Source: Clarkia xantiana subsp. parviflora (lineage: Eukaryota > Streptophyta > Magnoliopsida > Myrtales > Onagraceae). Taken from it: a stretch of DNA of 64,000 bases. Numbering within the stretch: the first letter of the stretch is position 1; each line of letters starts with the position of its first letter. This document shows positions 1 through 12,401 of the stretch, piece after piece. The notes under the pieces are model-generated. The model saw only the letters and a list, made by a program, of their open reading frames with translations, was not told where the DNA came from and searched no databases. The stretch spans positions 19,388,763-19,452,762 of the forward strand of contig JAPTYO010000007.1 of assembly GCA_036873135.1 (NCBI GenBank), read 5' to 3'. The position numbers and the translations under genes are program-made.

Positions 1-480
1 GACTCCAAGGGTTCATTATGTGAAATGGGCGTCCTCTGTTTAGACGACACTCCGGACTCCAAGGGTTCATTATGTGAAATGGGTGTCCTCTGTTTAGACG
101 ACACTCCGGACTCCAAGGGTTCATTATTTGATATGGGCGTCCTCTGTTCAGACGACACTCCGGACTCCAAGGGTTCATTATGTGAAATGGGCGTCCTCTG
201 TTTAGACGACACTCCGGACTCCAAGGGTTCATTATGTGAAATGGGTGTCCTCTGTTTAGACGACACTCCGGACTCCAAGGGTTCATTATTTGAAATGGGC
301 GTCCTCTGTTTAGACGACACTCCGGACTCCAAGGGTTCATTATGTGAAATGGGTGTCCTCTGTTTAGACGACACTCCGGACTCCAAGGGTTCATTATTTG
401 AAATGGGTGTCCTCTGTTTAGACGGCACTCCGGACTCCGAGGGTTCATTCTTCAGTGTCCTCTATCTAGACGACACTACG
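1..480 (+). repeat. 54-bp tandem repeat array (8 full units plus one degraded)
   Basis: Units begin with GACTCCAAGGGTTCATTAT at 1, 55, 109 and so on to 379, and a diverged unit occupies 433-480. Units differ by only a few substitutions (TGTG/TTTG, GGGC/GGGT). The period is a multiple of three, so it stays open and reads as an 18-residue repeat starting MGVLCLDD. I take that as a by-product rather than a protein, because the frame runs into unrelated AT-rich sequence. The array is cut by the left edge of the window. A looser repeat of about 60 bp (GGACGCAG...CATG...ATCACA) follows at roughly 560-660. Confidence 0.92.
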
Positions 481-1674
481 AATTCCTGGCCAGAATTCGA
501 TTTATACGGCAAGCGTCCTCTGGCAAAGACGACAATTCCGTACTACATGTTTTCAAACCGTGTTGCATGGTTCCTGGACGCAGAAAGCATGCATCACAAT
601 TCATATTCTCAAAAGGTGTTACATGATCCCTGGACGCAGGAATCATGTATCACAAATATTTTTTCAAACACTTTACCAAAAATTTTGCCAAAGGTTTCAT
701 CAAACATTTTATGTATCAAACACCCTTCAAATTTTTTTATCAACAAGCTTTTTAGATTTCACAAAATGCTTCTTCAAAAACTTAAATGTTTTTAATGTAT
801 ACTTCCCCAACGCGGGTTGATACACGCTGTCAGGTGCGTACCCTGTATAAAACTCGTAAAATCTACAAGTCGAGTCTTGTACAACGTCGCCTTAGAGTGG
901 AACTAAGAGACGGTATAAACCAGTATCTTGCTTAGTCAAGTGACAAGCTATTCAGGAACAAAGGGCAATATGCATAAGGCATCAGGCAGGCAATCAGAAG
1001 AACATCTCAACTTATCAATCAGGAAATGGCTATCATCAAACAAATCGGAAGCAACAACTAAGGAACAACTACAACAAGTCTTCAAGCATGGAAGCCGGGG
1101 GGCAAACAGACTCAGAAACGAGTTCAACATATCTAAAAGTTGGCATAGATCAAAGAATGTCATCATCCCTAACAGGACTCGGTGGAACAAGCAGAAGTAG
1201 CCACCGTCTTCTCCAAACAAAATCTATAATGTGCAAGTCGCAACATCATATGCTCTACCCATCCTGCCATGCCTTGGAGCCTAGCCAAGAGGGGCGACCA
1301 CAGTACTTAACATTGTCCAGGTGACGAAGTGTCATGCAAGCAAAAGCATGAACAAAGAATTATCAACGAACACTTACCTCAGTAGGAGTAACGCTCCTCC
1401 TTGGGCCGGTCCCTCGACCGGGGGGCAGAAGACGCCACTACACAACCCTCAACTCTATTTCCCTTATCACAAGAAAGAGTTAACACGGTCATGCTCAACA
1501 TAAAGAACCAAGAATCGCTCGAGGAACACGCCCCTGCGTCGGATCTTTCGAGAATTGTGCTAAGTACAAAAACTGCAGCTGGCAATAACGAGGAAAATCA
1601 ACAAGATCTAATATCTTGGAAAGTGCTATCAACAATATAGTCAGTGCACAAGCACGCACCAACACTTGTACATA

Positions 1675-2690
1675 CATGTCGACGAGAGTGCATGTCGACG
1701 AAGAAAAAATATTTTCTAAGTATTTCCATGTACGTACATACATGTCGACGAGGGTGCACGTCGACGAGAAGAAAATATTTTCTAAGTGTTTCCATGTACG
1801 TACATACATGTCGACGAGGGTGCACGTCGACGAGAAGAAAATATTTTCTAAGTGTTTCCATGTACGTACATACATGTCGACGAGAGTGCACGTCGACGAG
1901 AAGAAAATATTTTCTAAGTGTTTCCATGTACGTACATACATGTCGACGAGAGTGCACGTCGACGAAGAAAAAATATTTTCTAAGTGTTTCCATGTACGTA
2001 CATACATGTCGACAAGGTTGCATGTCGACGAAGAAAAAAATATTTTCTAAGTATTTCCATGTACGTACATACATGTCGACGAGGGTGCACGTCGACGAGA
2101 AGAAAATATTTTCTAAGTGTTTCCATGTACGTACATACATGTCGACGAGAGTGCATGTCGACGAAGAAAAAATATTTTCTAAGTATTTCCATGTACGTAC
2201 ATACATGTCGACGAGGGTGCACGTCGACGAGAAGAAAATATTTTCTAAGTGTTTCCATGTACGTACATACATGTCGACGAGAGTGCACGTCGACGAGAAG
2301 AAAATATTTTCTAAGTGTTTCCATGTACGTACATACATGTCGACGAGGGTGCACGTTGACGAGAAGAAAATATTTTCTAAGTGTTTCCATGTACGTACAT
2401 ACATGTCGACGAGGGTGCACGTCGACGAGAAGAAAATATTTTCTAAGTGTTTCCATGTACGTACATACATGTCGACAAAGTTGCATGTCGACGAAGAAAA
2501 AATATTTTCTAAGTGTTTCCATGTACGTACATACATGTCGACGAGGGGGCATGTCAACGAAGAGAAAATATTTTCTAAGTATTCCCATGTACGTACGTGC
2601 ACGTCAACGAGGGGGCATGTCAACAAGGGGAGAATATTTTCTAAGTATTTTCACATACGCACATGCACATCAACAAAGATGTATTGCATA
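1675..2690 (+). repeat. 66-bp tandem repeat array, about 15 units
   Basis: Units start with CATGTCGACGAG at 1675, 1741, 1807, 1873, 1939 and 2005. One 67-bp unit then moves the start to 2072, and 66-bp spacing resumes. Each unit contains two GTCGACGAG motifs 16 bp apart, an AAAATATTTTCTAAGTG core and a near-palindromic CATGTACGTACATACATG. The last three units (after about 2535) are increasingly diverged. Because 66 is divisible by three the array stays open on both strands, which gives long artefactual reading frames. It lies in the presumed 3' untranslated region of the retrotransposon. Confidence 0.93.
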
Positions 2691-3114
2691 CAACGAGTAG
2701 CTATGCCCCCTAAGCATGCCAACGGCGCACATCGTCAAAGCTCATACGACGACATCTATGGTAACAAACATTAGATATCGCTCAAATATTTCCTAAGTGT
2801 TTTAACATGCTTGCAGGAAATAACCAATAATCTGTACCTGACACTCAACCGTTAACGTCAACGCGTGTATCAACGTCAACGCGCGCATCAACATCATCGC
2901 GCGCGTCAAGTCAATCATCATGGGCGTATGTTGCAATCTCATGATCCAAGATTCGGAAATAGAGTCATTCAGCCGGAAAATCAAGCGACGGACGGAATCG
3001 AGATGTCTACACCCGACCGACGATCAAAATTAAAAGGTTAGCGTCAGACTCAAATTGGACAAGTATCCTAACTTAAAATAGAGTCAAGAAAGGTTCTAAA
3101 CCGTTTCTTGACTC

Positions 3115-3123
3115 GGGGGCAAG
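3115..3123 (+). other. polypurine tract (plus-strand primer) of the LTR retrotransposon
   Basis: GGGGGCAAG lies immediately before the TG that opens the LTR. This is the expected position and composition of a plus-strand priming site and fixes the element's orientation as plus. Confidence 0.65.
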
Positions 3124-3515
3124 TGATGGATAAATGTCCAATTCGGGTTCGTATTTACGCTTCGGGCCTCGCAAACACGTAAAAAATTACATCTCGTCTC
3201 GGAAAACGTCTCCCAAGGGTCAAAACGGTCCGGAAACGCATTTACGCGTGACCGGACCGGACATCCGGATTGCGGTGCAATCCGGAGGTCCGGATCGCAC
3301 GGCAACCCGGACCTCGCCGAATTGCCCAATTTCGACGAGGTCCGGGTTCCGCCACGGGTATTGCGCGATTGTCATATCCGCGATTACCGTATCCGCGATC
3401 GCCGTTACGCGTAGAGAAGTCAAGTTCATGCATTACCAATGTGGACGACGGTTCCCGTTTGTCTCCTTGAACCGTCGTCGAACCGCTCTAAAACCGGGTC
3501 CGGTCTCAAGGAAGC

Positions 3516-3525
3516 CTATAAATAG
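3516..3525 (+). promoter_or_regulatory. TATA box of the LTR promoter
   Basis: CTATAAATAG lies inside a CG-rich LTR and is followed by a pyrimidine-rich stretch with CACTCACTCTCTC about 30 bp downstream. This is the usual layout of U3 TATA, transcription start and R in plant LTRs. The start site itself is inferred. Confidence 0.65.
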
Positions 3526-3739
3526 GAGGCCTTGGCCACCCATTTTCACTCACTCTCTCATTTGCCCAACTTTGGTATTTTGAGCTCTGACTTCTCTCTA
3601 GAACTTTCTCTCTCTAGAAATTACCCTTTTGCCACTATAGTAACTTAGGCATCGGAGAGGGCTCCGCTAGCACCACCCCCCCTCTCCGTGCTAGCATTGG
3701 TCCTTTGCGCAGGATCCGACGCACGAGACACAGATTTCC

Positions 3740-3803
3740 CGGGTCACAACCTCGCCGGGTCACAGCCTTGCCGGGTCACAGCCTTGCCGGGTCACAACCT
3801 CCG
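3740..3803 (+). repeat. 16-bp tandem repeat inside the LTR (4 copies)
   Basis: CGGGTCACAACCTCGC and three close variants (CGGGTCACAGCCTTGC twice, then CGGGTCACAACCTCCG) run head to tail at 3740, 3756, 3772 and 3788. Confidence 0.85.
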
Positions 3804-3870
3804 ACAGAAGGGTCCTAACCCGCACAACCTCAGACGCGTCCTCGTGACCTCAGTCGTCCCGGACGCAACA

Positions 3871-6556
3871 AACCACATTTTAAGTTATCATATAAATATG
3901 AGTTAATAATCAGCCAAATATATATATATGGTTAATAATTAAATTACTACATCAACTTTAACTTTATAAATCACTTTATAAATTTTAATCTTTTAAATTA
4001 GTTACGTAAACTTTCAATTTCTGAGTACACTACTACATTTATTATAATACAGACAAAATAGATAGAAACGAAGCAAGTTTTGATGGCACGTAAGGTATTT
4101 TAAAGTGTATCCAAAAAATTAAAAGGATTGTATTAAGATACATTTAATTGGACGATCAACTAAAAGATACTATTAGCATTGGGTGGGTGTCCATTTGAAC
4201 ATCTAATTGGGATGTGTTTTATTGGTATACATCAAAAGACCATATATAGTCGGAATATGTTTATTTTCGGTCCAGTTTGACGAAAACTGTATATGTAGCA
4301 ATTTACTCAAAAAGTAGAAGTTCATGTAAACAATAAATAAAAATATAGTTCGAATAGTAATTTATAGGTAAGTTAAAGTTTATATAGCGATTTAATCATT
4401 AACCTTGTAAATATTTATATAAGGACTGATACACATGCCGATACTTTCATTCTGAGAATGTTCCGACCTGAGACAATGGCAAGGGAAATAATATTGAACA
4501 ATTTATGTGAGATTTTTATAACCACTCTCATTCGGATCTTCTCAGAAGCCTAATATCGGAACGTAGATTATTTCAGTATTTTTATATACTGTTTATCAAT
4601 GATTCAATATATCCAAATTGCTAGCCGGACCATAAAATATATTGATTGACGTATCTTGCACAATTTACTAGTTTAACTCTTTTTTTTTTTTTTTTATCTA
4701 TGGATAAATTGTTTAGTTTGGTTAATACAAAAGTTTCAATGTAAAGTCTCTGTCAAATATGATGTTAAATGAATACATAAATCTGCACTTGTCAATCTAC
4801 AATTTCTGTACAAAATTCAGCTGACAAATTAGAAATTTTCAAATCTTGATTTAGCAATTTGAAATTTTTTCTCCAAATTCTGATGGCAACTTACACAAAG
4901 AGCAAACAAAGAATAAATTCAACGTGCAAAAAACTCATAACTAAATCTAAATACATTTAATTCACGGTGATATAAAGTCCAACATACAAGCTCCAAAGCG
5001 CTGAGTAAAATATAAAATGGTAACTATTCTCATTTAATATAATAATGTAATATAATAAATAAATAAATTAAATGGAAATATATATATATACATTAAAATA
5101 ATATAATTTGTTTAAGTAAAAATTATTTGATATTTAATAATATGGAATTTTATTTTATTTTAAAGTTTATAATTGACGGTTATGTCATATGGTGAAATCT
5201 AAACAAATTGAATCAATAAGCTCTAAAAATTATTCGAAGTTAAAAAGTGTTAATTTTGTTTCATATCATTAGTTAACTTATTTAATATTAAAAATAACTG
5301 ATTACTGCTCGTGTTATTATCTGACTTAGTGTATCAGAATTATATATATTTATTCAAAGAGAGATGCAAAAACAATTGAATAAAACATATTAAAAAGTTG
5401 GCACCGACATAAATAGTAACGATAACAAAATATTTTTCTTCCATATAAAAAGTAAATTATAAGAAATATATATGTAAGACTATATAGTTTTTTTAGTAAA
5501 AAAATATTTGACATTTAAAAATATGGAATTCAACAGTATTTCAAAATTTAGAATTGACGGTTGTACTACATTGTAAAACATAAACAAATTGAGTCTAAAA
5601 ACTCTAAAACTGATTTGAAATTAAAAAAGAAGAAGAAGTAATTTTGATTCGTGAAATTATTTAACTTACATAATATTAAAAATGACTGATTACGCATCGT
5701 CAATTATCTGACTTAGCGTAGCATAATTATATATATATATAATTAAAGAAAGAACAAAACAATTGAATAAAATAATATTAAAAAGTTTGAACTGAAATAA
5801 ATAGTAACATGTGAGTTCATATTAGTAAGAATTGTCTCACTTCTCTCTCTACTCGATCATGACAAAACATTAATATTTATAATCAAAGTCTAGTGTCAAA
5901 TCTTGGAACATATCTTAGAACTATGAACTTTTATTGGAATATTAAATTCCTCGTTTCTAGTAGAAACTAACAGCGAATAAAACTAGAAACTAACAGTGAA
6001 TAAAACTAGAAACTACCGCTGAAATTGCTCTGTATAAGTTATTAGTTGTTTGTCCAGTAAGTTGTCAACAATTTCAGATCATGCCCTCCCAAACACGATC
6101 GAACCGTGACATTCAGACCATCTATTTAATTATTATTTTATAGTTTTTTTTTTCCACAAAACTCTAGTGTTAAGAGTATATGTAATGTAAGCAAATTTTG
6201 AAGGACAAATCTTTCATGTGTTAAAATGAGTTGACCTTTTATATTAAAGATAACTAAAAAAAACTTGTCAAACCTCACCAAATTTTTTTATATATGAATA
6301 TGTTTCTAAGTGTTGAAGTATTATTAAGATGTAGTTTATTTAATTGGTTGAATTTTTTAATTTAAATTTTAAATATTACAGACAATTTGTTCTCCATCAA
6401 TTATTTTTGCCCCATTTTAGTTTTTAATTTAAAAGAATAATATTTAGATTCGAATAGTGTATTTTAAGAATACATTATTTATAATGAAATAAGTTAAATA
6501 TGTGTTAATTAATTTGTTAATATAAGAAAACATATAATATTCAAGTTGAGATTGAA
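3871..6556. other. AT-rich intergenic DNA, no gene seen
   Basis: No reading frame with protein-like composition and no RNA gene was recognised. The only structure found is a diverged direct duplication at about 5095-5811, listed separately. Confidence 0.6.
5095..5811 (+). repeat. two diverged direct copies of a ~330-bp AT-rich sequence
   Basis: Copy 1 (about 5095-5420) and copy 2 (about 5480-5811) share ordered blocks: an ATATGGAATT block, AATTGACGGTT, CTAAACAAATTGA-like text, AATATTAAAAATRACTGATTAC, TTATCTGACTTAG, and a final AAATAGTAAC. The period is about 381 bp. Divergence is substantial, so the duplication is old. No coding potential. Confidence 0.7.
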
Positions 6557-6564
6557 ACGGTAAG

Positions 6565-7448
6565 TAGGGCTGGAAAAAAAAACGGTTCGACTGAATCGAA
6601 CCGGTTGCATATAGTTTGGTTCTAAATATATATATTAGGAGCGGTTCTCAGCTGGTTCAATGCAGGTTCATAACCGGTTCTGAATCGTTTGTAATAAAAA
6701 AAAAATTAATAACCCTAGTAGTTACATAATTCATTAGCGTAAAAAAAATTACAGCCGCAACGCCGCTCCTCCTAGGAAAAACTGCCGCTCTGCCGCTGCC
6801 CAGTGCCACTCCCGCCGGACCTCCATCCTTCGTCCACCACATCGTCGGCGACCGGTCTGTTTTGCCCAGTCCAATTTGCTACGGTGATTTCATAAATCCT
6901 AACTTCCTATAGCGTTTATTGTTTCTGATAGGATTTCGTTGAATGAGTTTGAATCGATCTGTTTCATTCACCTGATACAATTTAATAATGCCTTCCTCGT
7001 TCGTATCACTAACAACGATTTTTAGATGAATTTTTTAATTTGGGTTCATCAACGATTCAGTTCATAGATTTGCTGCACTATTGAAGTTTGAGCTACGCAT
7101 GTCGCCTCTCGAGAACCGGTGGAAGTCTCAAGATTTATGCTTTAAATATTTCAACTTATATTATCAGATTGTTTGGAATTTAGATTTCGATAGTATCTAT
7201 GTTGAAGTGATTGGTTATCTTTATATTTTTGTATTTTGAAAGTTTATGAATTGTTTGTCGATTATCAAATTTGTGTAATTAGATCTTTAAATAAAAAAAG
7301 ATTCAGAACCGGTTCTTTCATGGTTTGGTTCTAGAGCTTTGAATCCGGTTCGGTTCATACCAGATACAAAAAACCGACTGAACCTAAAATCCGGTTCCGA
7401 TTCAGTTCTGAACCGGTTCGGCCCATAACCGAACCATGTCCAGCCCTA
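6565..7448. mobile_element. non-autonomous hAT-type element (TAGGGCTGG ends)
   Basis: The ends are TAGGGCTGG and CCAGCCCTA, perfect 9-bp inverted termini, inside an exact 8-bp target duplication ACGGTAAG (6557-6564 and 7449-7456). The 8-bp duplication and terminal sequence are characteristic of the hAT superfamily. Subterminal regions are rich in GAACCGGTTC-like motifs on both strands, as in many hAT MITEs. The 884-bp interior has no transposase. A related but longer element is at 57152-58141. Confidence 0.9.
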
Positions 7449-7456
7449 ACGGTAAG

Positions 7457-9231
7457 CACCGTTAGAGTACTAATAAATAGACAATCCCGATATACTTTTA
7501 CATTTTAAGATATATATATATAATAATATTGATGATTAGGTGACGCAATAAGTGTTGGAAATAGAAATATGCATTATAAATAGTAAATACTCTAATAGCT
7601 ATTATGTAACTCTATGAAAAAAATAGCTATTACATAATTATCATCGGTGTGCAACTATCGTCTGTCGGCGTGACTCTTTAACATGTGAATATTACCCCCA
7701 ATTTGGAGAAACTTGGAAAGATGACAAAAATATTCGATTATTGTACTATTTGTTTAATCATTTTATAATAATTCACTATTCATGATGCTAAGAAAGGAAT
7801 GAAAATCACATCTTGAAACGATGAATTCATCAATTTTGTTTTAATTATGCAATAGATTAGATAGTGTAGTGGTTCATGATTCTTCCATCAAACAGAAATC
7901 TTAAATTTAAGTTATTTTTTAGTTAGAAAAAATATTTATAAATAAGACTTTAAATCTTACAAACACTTAAAAGTGAGAATGACAATTATTTTTGGATCAA
8001 CCCCTAGAAACTATTTAAGAAAAAGAATACTTTTATTTCCACTATTTTTTTTTTTTTGGTAAAGATTTCCACTAAATTAAGAATCTAAAAGCTTTTTTTT
8101 TTCTTTCAGGCTTTTGGTTGTTGAACTTTTTTTCCCTTTGACAGACAGGTCTTATCATTAAAGTTTGCGGGTATCTATTCTATTGTCCTCGTTTATTAAA
8201 TAAATACACATGGCCTGAATTTTCTCTATCATATTATTATAATTATGATTATAACAGTTTATATATTTATTAAAGGATCTGAAGTTTGGAAGTATAGATT
8301 ATATTTATTAATTTTTTTTTTTATCGAAGTTGAAGTGGAAAAGACTAGAGAAGTTGCTACGAAAGGCTGACTTCAGAGTCCATGAAAGTTTCTCATTGTT
8401 GACTCTGGTCTGCTGCTGCTTCAAAATCGCCTCTCAAATCTAATGAATGAGACTCAAAAGTCTTGATTTTTGGTAAATAGGCTACCAAACAATTTACGTG
8501 TCCGTCGGATTAATTTAGGACCACTTTAATCGCCCATCTTGAGAAAATTGATCTAAAATATTAATTAAAGGACCAATTTAGCGTCTGTATCTCATTATTT
8601 TTGAATACCTGAACTTAGTCATCCCTTAGAGCATCCATAATACTTTTACTTAAATTATATTATTTAAAGTTGAGGATATGTATGCATTTAAAAATATTTT
8701 AAGTAACACGTAAAGTTAAGACACACGTAAACAATATTTGCTCTACAATCATATTTTTACTATTAAATTTTTTCCAACAACCACTAATAAGATTATTAAC
8801 ATTAATTATAAAATAAATTAATTTAAGGAATATGTTACGTAAACATAAGTGAGTCTCACTTCTATGGAATGTTATGTAAAATCATTATAGCACGTTTTTA
8901 TACATTTTACATAAAAAAATACATTAAATTCACATTTAAGTAATACTATATAATACCATTGTGAATATTGCAAAAAAATCATTATTCTTTATTAAAAAAA
9001 ACAGTGGAAAAGAGTTCAATCCAAATTATAATAAGTTGTTTGGCCAAAAAAATTATAATAAGTTGGCATAAATAGTTTTTTACAATCGAGTAGCAAAAGC
9101 ATAACCAAGAAGATGACAGTAATAAGGCCCAATTCATTTCAGAGGGCACATTCTATTCTCACAGTCAAAATTTCAGACCTTTAGAAAAATAATAATTAAA
9201 TAAAAAATCTTAAAAATAAGTTTTATTAATT
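7457..9231. other. AT-rich intergenic DNA, nothing recognised
   Basis: No gene-like frame, tRNA or clear inverted-repeat element found. Several poly-T and poly-A runs are present. Confidence 0.5.
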
Positions 9232-9318
9232 CCGACCTTAGCTCAGTTGGTAGAGCGGAGGACTGTAGTGAGCATCACAGTTATCCTTAGGTCGCTGGTT
9301 CGAATCCGGCAGGTCGGA
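9232..9318 (+). tRNA. tRNA-Tyr (anticodon GTA) with a 14-nt intron
   Basis: The acceptor stem CCGACCT pairs with AGGTCGG (9311-9317), followed by discriminator A at 9318. The D arm is GCTCAGTTGGTAGAGC. The anticodon stem GAGGA pairs with TCCTT, and the anticodon GTA is at 9265-9267. The T arm is GCTGG-TTCGAAT-CCGGC. The extra 14 nt between G9268 and A9283 fits the canonical 37/38 intron position; plant nuclear tRNA-Tyr genes are known to contain such an intron. All stems are intact, so the gene is probably functional. CCA is not encoded, as expected for a nuclear gene. Confidence 0.95.
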
Positions 9319-9322
9319 TATA

Positions 9323-9365
9323 TTTTATAAAGATAAAAGTTTTTTTTTTTTTTTTTTTTTTTTTT
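9323..9365 (+). terminator. RNA polymerase III terminators of tRNA-Tyr
   Basis: A TTTT run at 9323-9326, five bases after the mature 3' end, can stop polymerase III. A 26-base T run at 9340-9365 is a strong back-up. Confidence 0.7.
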
Positions 9366-9965
9366 CTCAGTAGATAAAGTATTTTGGTAGTTACACCTTA
9401 CAGATTTATAGCCCGAAGTCAAGTTTGATAAATAGGCTCATGGGTAAAAAGTCGAACAACTATATGGGCTCTTTATAGTGGGCTGAGAGATTTAAGGTGT
9501 GGCTCACTAAGAAACACTTTTTTATATCCAATACTAGGAAATGCAACGTAAATTTTGTTTTTAAAGTAATTTTTTATATTATATATATATATACGATTAA
9601 TAAATATGGATGGAATTTTTATAGAATTAATTACCTTGATTATAGTAGCCATTCTACTTATTCTTGTTGATTAGAACAATGGCCGACCATGGTCCTATCT
9701 ACTCCTACCTACGGTTGTAATAAACCATATTTGGGAATAGAAAATGGTGATATGATTATGATGGTAATTATATAAGGAAGAAATGTACCATTTAAGTTAA
9801 AAATGAATTTCTACTTTTTTTTTAGTCAAGCTGGGTTAGTTAGATCAGGCTGGGCTAGTAAAAACTTGAGTCACTCAAATTTGGGGATGCGACAAAATGG
9901 ACTAAAGACGATCCGGGACCGTAATCGGATTTGCATGGAAAGGAGTCGACCAGCTGGAGATAATA

Positions 9966-10247
9966 GATGGAACTTGGAAGTAACATATTGATTTTGAATT
10001 AGGCCGTGACGAAAATGTTAAACGCATTTAATTAGGTTGTAATATCCCATGTTTTTACTTCATGAAATAGAAAATAATGATATGATACGTTTTTTAGGCC
10101 AATATTTCTACGTTCATTCATGAGTTGGGCTTCCTCTTTTCTAAACTCAGTCAAACAAGATTGAAATAGGGGACATCCAATTGACTTGGGGGTTTGAGTT
10201 CTGACAACGATCATCTCTTATTTATATTTTTCCAAGTTTGATAAAAG
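9966..10247 (+). repeat. direct repeat, copy A (pairs with 12012-12348)
   Basis: The blocks GAATTAGGCCGTGACGA, ATTTAATTAGGTTGTAATAT, CATGTTTTTACTTCATGAAA and GAGTTCTGACAACGATCATC recur almost unchanged at 12012-12348. Copy B has about 60 extra bp in the middle (around 12130-12190). No protein is encoded. Copy A is cut off on the right by the Mutator-like foldback element at 10281. Confidence 0.85.
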
Positions 10248-10280
10248 AATAAGTCCATAAACAATTTTTGTTTTAAAATA

Positions 10281-10861
10281 GGGTTAAAGGTACTTTATGT
10301 TTGACTGAATGTGGCTTTTAGTACCGGATGTTTGGTTTTGTGTACTTTTGGTACCAAACGTTTGGAAAAATGTGGTTTTTGACCGTTAGTTGGCCGTTAA
10401 ATGACATGTGCAAGTCACATGACCGACCCTAAACTTTTGATTTTGTTCAATTTAGTCCCTCAAATATATTCCTAACTTTTATTTTGTTTAATATAGTCCT
10501 AAAACTTCAAAATCGAACCCAATTGAACCAATCAAACCCAATTGACTTAGACACAATTAGGTCCAATTGACCCAATTGGGGCTAGGTCAATTCAGATGTC
10601 GATTTTGAGGTTTTAGGACTAAATTAAACAAAATAAAAGTTAGAAATATATTTGAGGGACTAAATTAAACAAAATCAAAAGTTAAGGGTAGGTCACGTGA
10701 CTTGCACATGTCATTTAACGGCCAAAACTAACGGTCAACTAACAGATGTACCAAAAGCCACATTTTTTAAAACGTTTGGTACTTAAAGTATACAAAACCA
10801 AACATTCAGTACTAAAAGCCTTATCCGGTCAAACACGTGGTGTGAAAAGTACATTTAACCC
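10281..10861. mobile_element. Mutator-like foldback MITE (GGGTTAAAG ends, 9-bp TSD)
   Basis: The ends GGGTTAAAGGTAC and GTACATTTAACCC are inverted copies, and the two arms match for about 250 bp (for example TTTAGTCCCTCAAATATATT against AATATATTTGAGGGACTAAA). It lies in an exact 9-bp duplication TTTAAAATA (10272-10280 and 10862-10870). Long inverted repeats with 9-bp duplications are typical of the Mutator superfamily. The 581-bp element is nearly all arm, so it is non-autonomous and its transcript would fold into a long hairpin. Confidence 0.88.
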
Positions 10862-11436
10862 TTTAAAATATTGTGTTTCATTAAAATAAAATTTATTATT
10901 CGAAGTATGCAATTCTTGTAAATTTAAGTAGTCGTTTGGCAAAAAAAAAATATATAATGAGTATCATCATGGGAAAAAAAAATAATTATAGTGATAACTA
11001 ATCTTGTAGTACAATTGAGACTGCTCGACCTCGTAAGCGAATTCACGTGTAGGCAGCGCACTCACTTTAACGGCGTACCGTTGACTCTATCTATTCATTG
11101 AATTTGCAGCTGAGTGAATGCCCAAAGTAGGCTATTCTTCGAAACTAATTCTCAAACTAGACTTTTTCATAAACTAATTCCCAAAATATGTCTATTTATC
11201 TTTTTAATAATATGTGTTATTTAATTTGGACCTTAAAGTTTAAATTATGTTACAAATGAACCCCCAACTGAAATATAATTATACAAGAAGAAACAAATAT
11301 TGAAAATTAATAATATTAAATGTATGAAAAAAAATAAATATGGAAAAAAACAATTTTTTTCTGTATATTTTAATTCTTAAAATATATGTGAAATTAAAGG
11401 AAAAATAAATTTAAACATAAATAAGTTTTGAAAAAA

Positions 11437-12359
11437 ATTTATCTTGGAAAAAAAAACTATATAATGATATAAAAATTATTCAGCAAGAGTAAGAAAAGAA
11501 ATATACAAACTTAAATTCATTCTTAAATTTATTCTATTGATTTTTCAAATTTAAATTAGTTGATCGATTTTTTTCAGTCACTAATTTTATAAAGTTAACA
11601 TGTTTTATTTAGGGTTTATGTACGCTTTGATTTTTATATTTTCATACTTAAAAAATCACGAGTATTGTGATGGGAGGTGCGTATCTAGTGTAGAAAAAGG
11701 AGGGATCAATGTCCCTTTTTTTTTTTTTTTTTGCAATTTTTCATATAAATTTTTAGTAATCTTAATTATTAGGTAGTTTTTAATACTTCAATTAACTAGA
11801 TGGGTCAATATTAGTGTTTTGGAAAGTCAGAGGGTAATAGAAAAATATAATTTTTTTTTTTTTATAACAAAAATCAAATAAATAAACAGGCAGAGAGAGC
11901 AAAACTTAAATGGCTAGATTTGTATCGTGCCTCAATTATTCTCTTTATTTTTAAATTTTTATTCATTTTTAAAAAGTGTATCCCCATTGTGTAAATCCTG
12001 AATACGCCATTGGATGGAAGTAACTTATTGATTTTGAATTAGGCCGTGACGAGAATGTTAAACACATTTAATTAGGTTGTAATATCCCATGTTTTTACTT
12101 CATGAAATAGAAAATAATGATATGATACTTATATGAGTAAGATATGTGTATTAGTTTAACCCCGGGCTAAATTATTTTATTTCTACGTTTTTTAGGCCAA
12201 TATTTCTACGTTCATTCATGCTAAGTCGGGCTTCCTCTTTTCTGAACTCAGTCATACTAGATTGGATTAGGAGACATCCAATTGGTTTGGGGGTCTGAGT
12301 TCTGACAACGATCATCTCTCATTTATATTTTTCCCAGTTTGATAAAATATTTATCATGG

Positions 12360-12401
<42 letters not shown>

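Larger units (their letters stand above)
1..3870 (+). mobile_element. 3' portion of a Ty3/gypsy-type LTR retrotransposon
   Basis: The segment ends in a polypurine tract (around 3115-3123) followed directly by a TG...CA-bounded LTR of about 747 bp with a TATA box. Upstream of the tract are about 3.1 kb with no credible protein domain but two unrelated tandem arrays. Long non-coding regions with hypervariable tandem repeats between pol and the 3' LTR are known in Tat-lineage (Ogre-like) Ty3/gypsy elements, so I infer that lineage. Gag-pol, the primer binding site and the 5' LTR would lie left of the window, so autonomy, age and target duplication cannot be judged. The lineage is inference from architecture only; no reverse transcriptase is visible here. 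Confidence 0.7.
3124..3870 (+). mobile_element. 3' LTR of the gypsy-type retrotransposon
   Basis: The LTR starts TGATGGATAAATG right after the polypurine tract and ends ...GACGCAACA, giving TG/CA ends about 747 bp apart. It is much richer in CG dinucleotides than the AT-rich DNA that begins just after 3870, so the right boundary is sharp in composition. It contains a TATA box at 3516-3525 and a short four-copy repeat near its 3' end. The exact last base is uncertain because the partner LTR is outside the window. Confidence 0.65.

Noticed and set aside
25..795. 256-residue open frame with an 18-residue repeat
   Set aside because: It is the translation of the 54-bp array, whose period is divisible by three. 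It then runs into low-complexity AT-rich sequence and has no domain.
1675..2690. CRISPR-like regular repeats
   Set aside because: The units are contiguous tandem copies without unique spacers, in a plant retrotransposon.
1598..2774. Long open frames on both strands (up to 376 residues)
   Set aside because: Artefact of the 66-bp array: several frames on both strands stay open at once and all read as the same short repeat.
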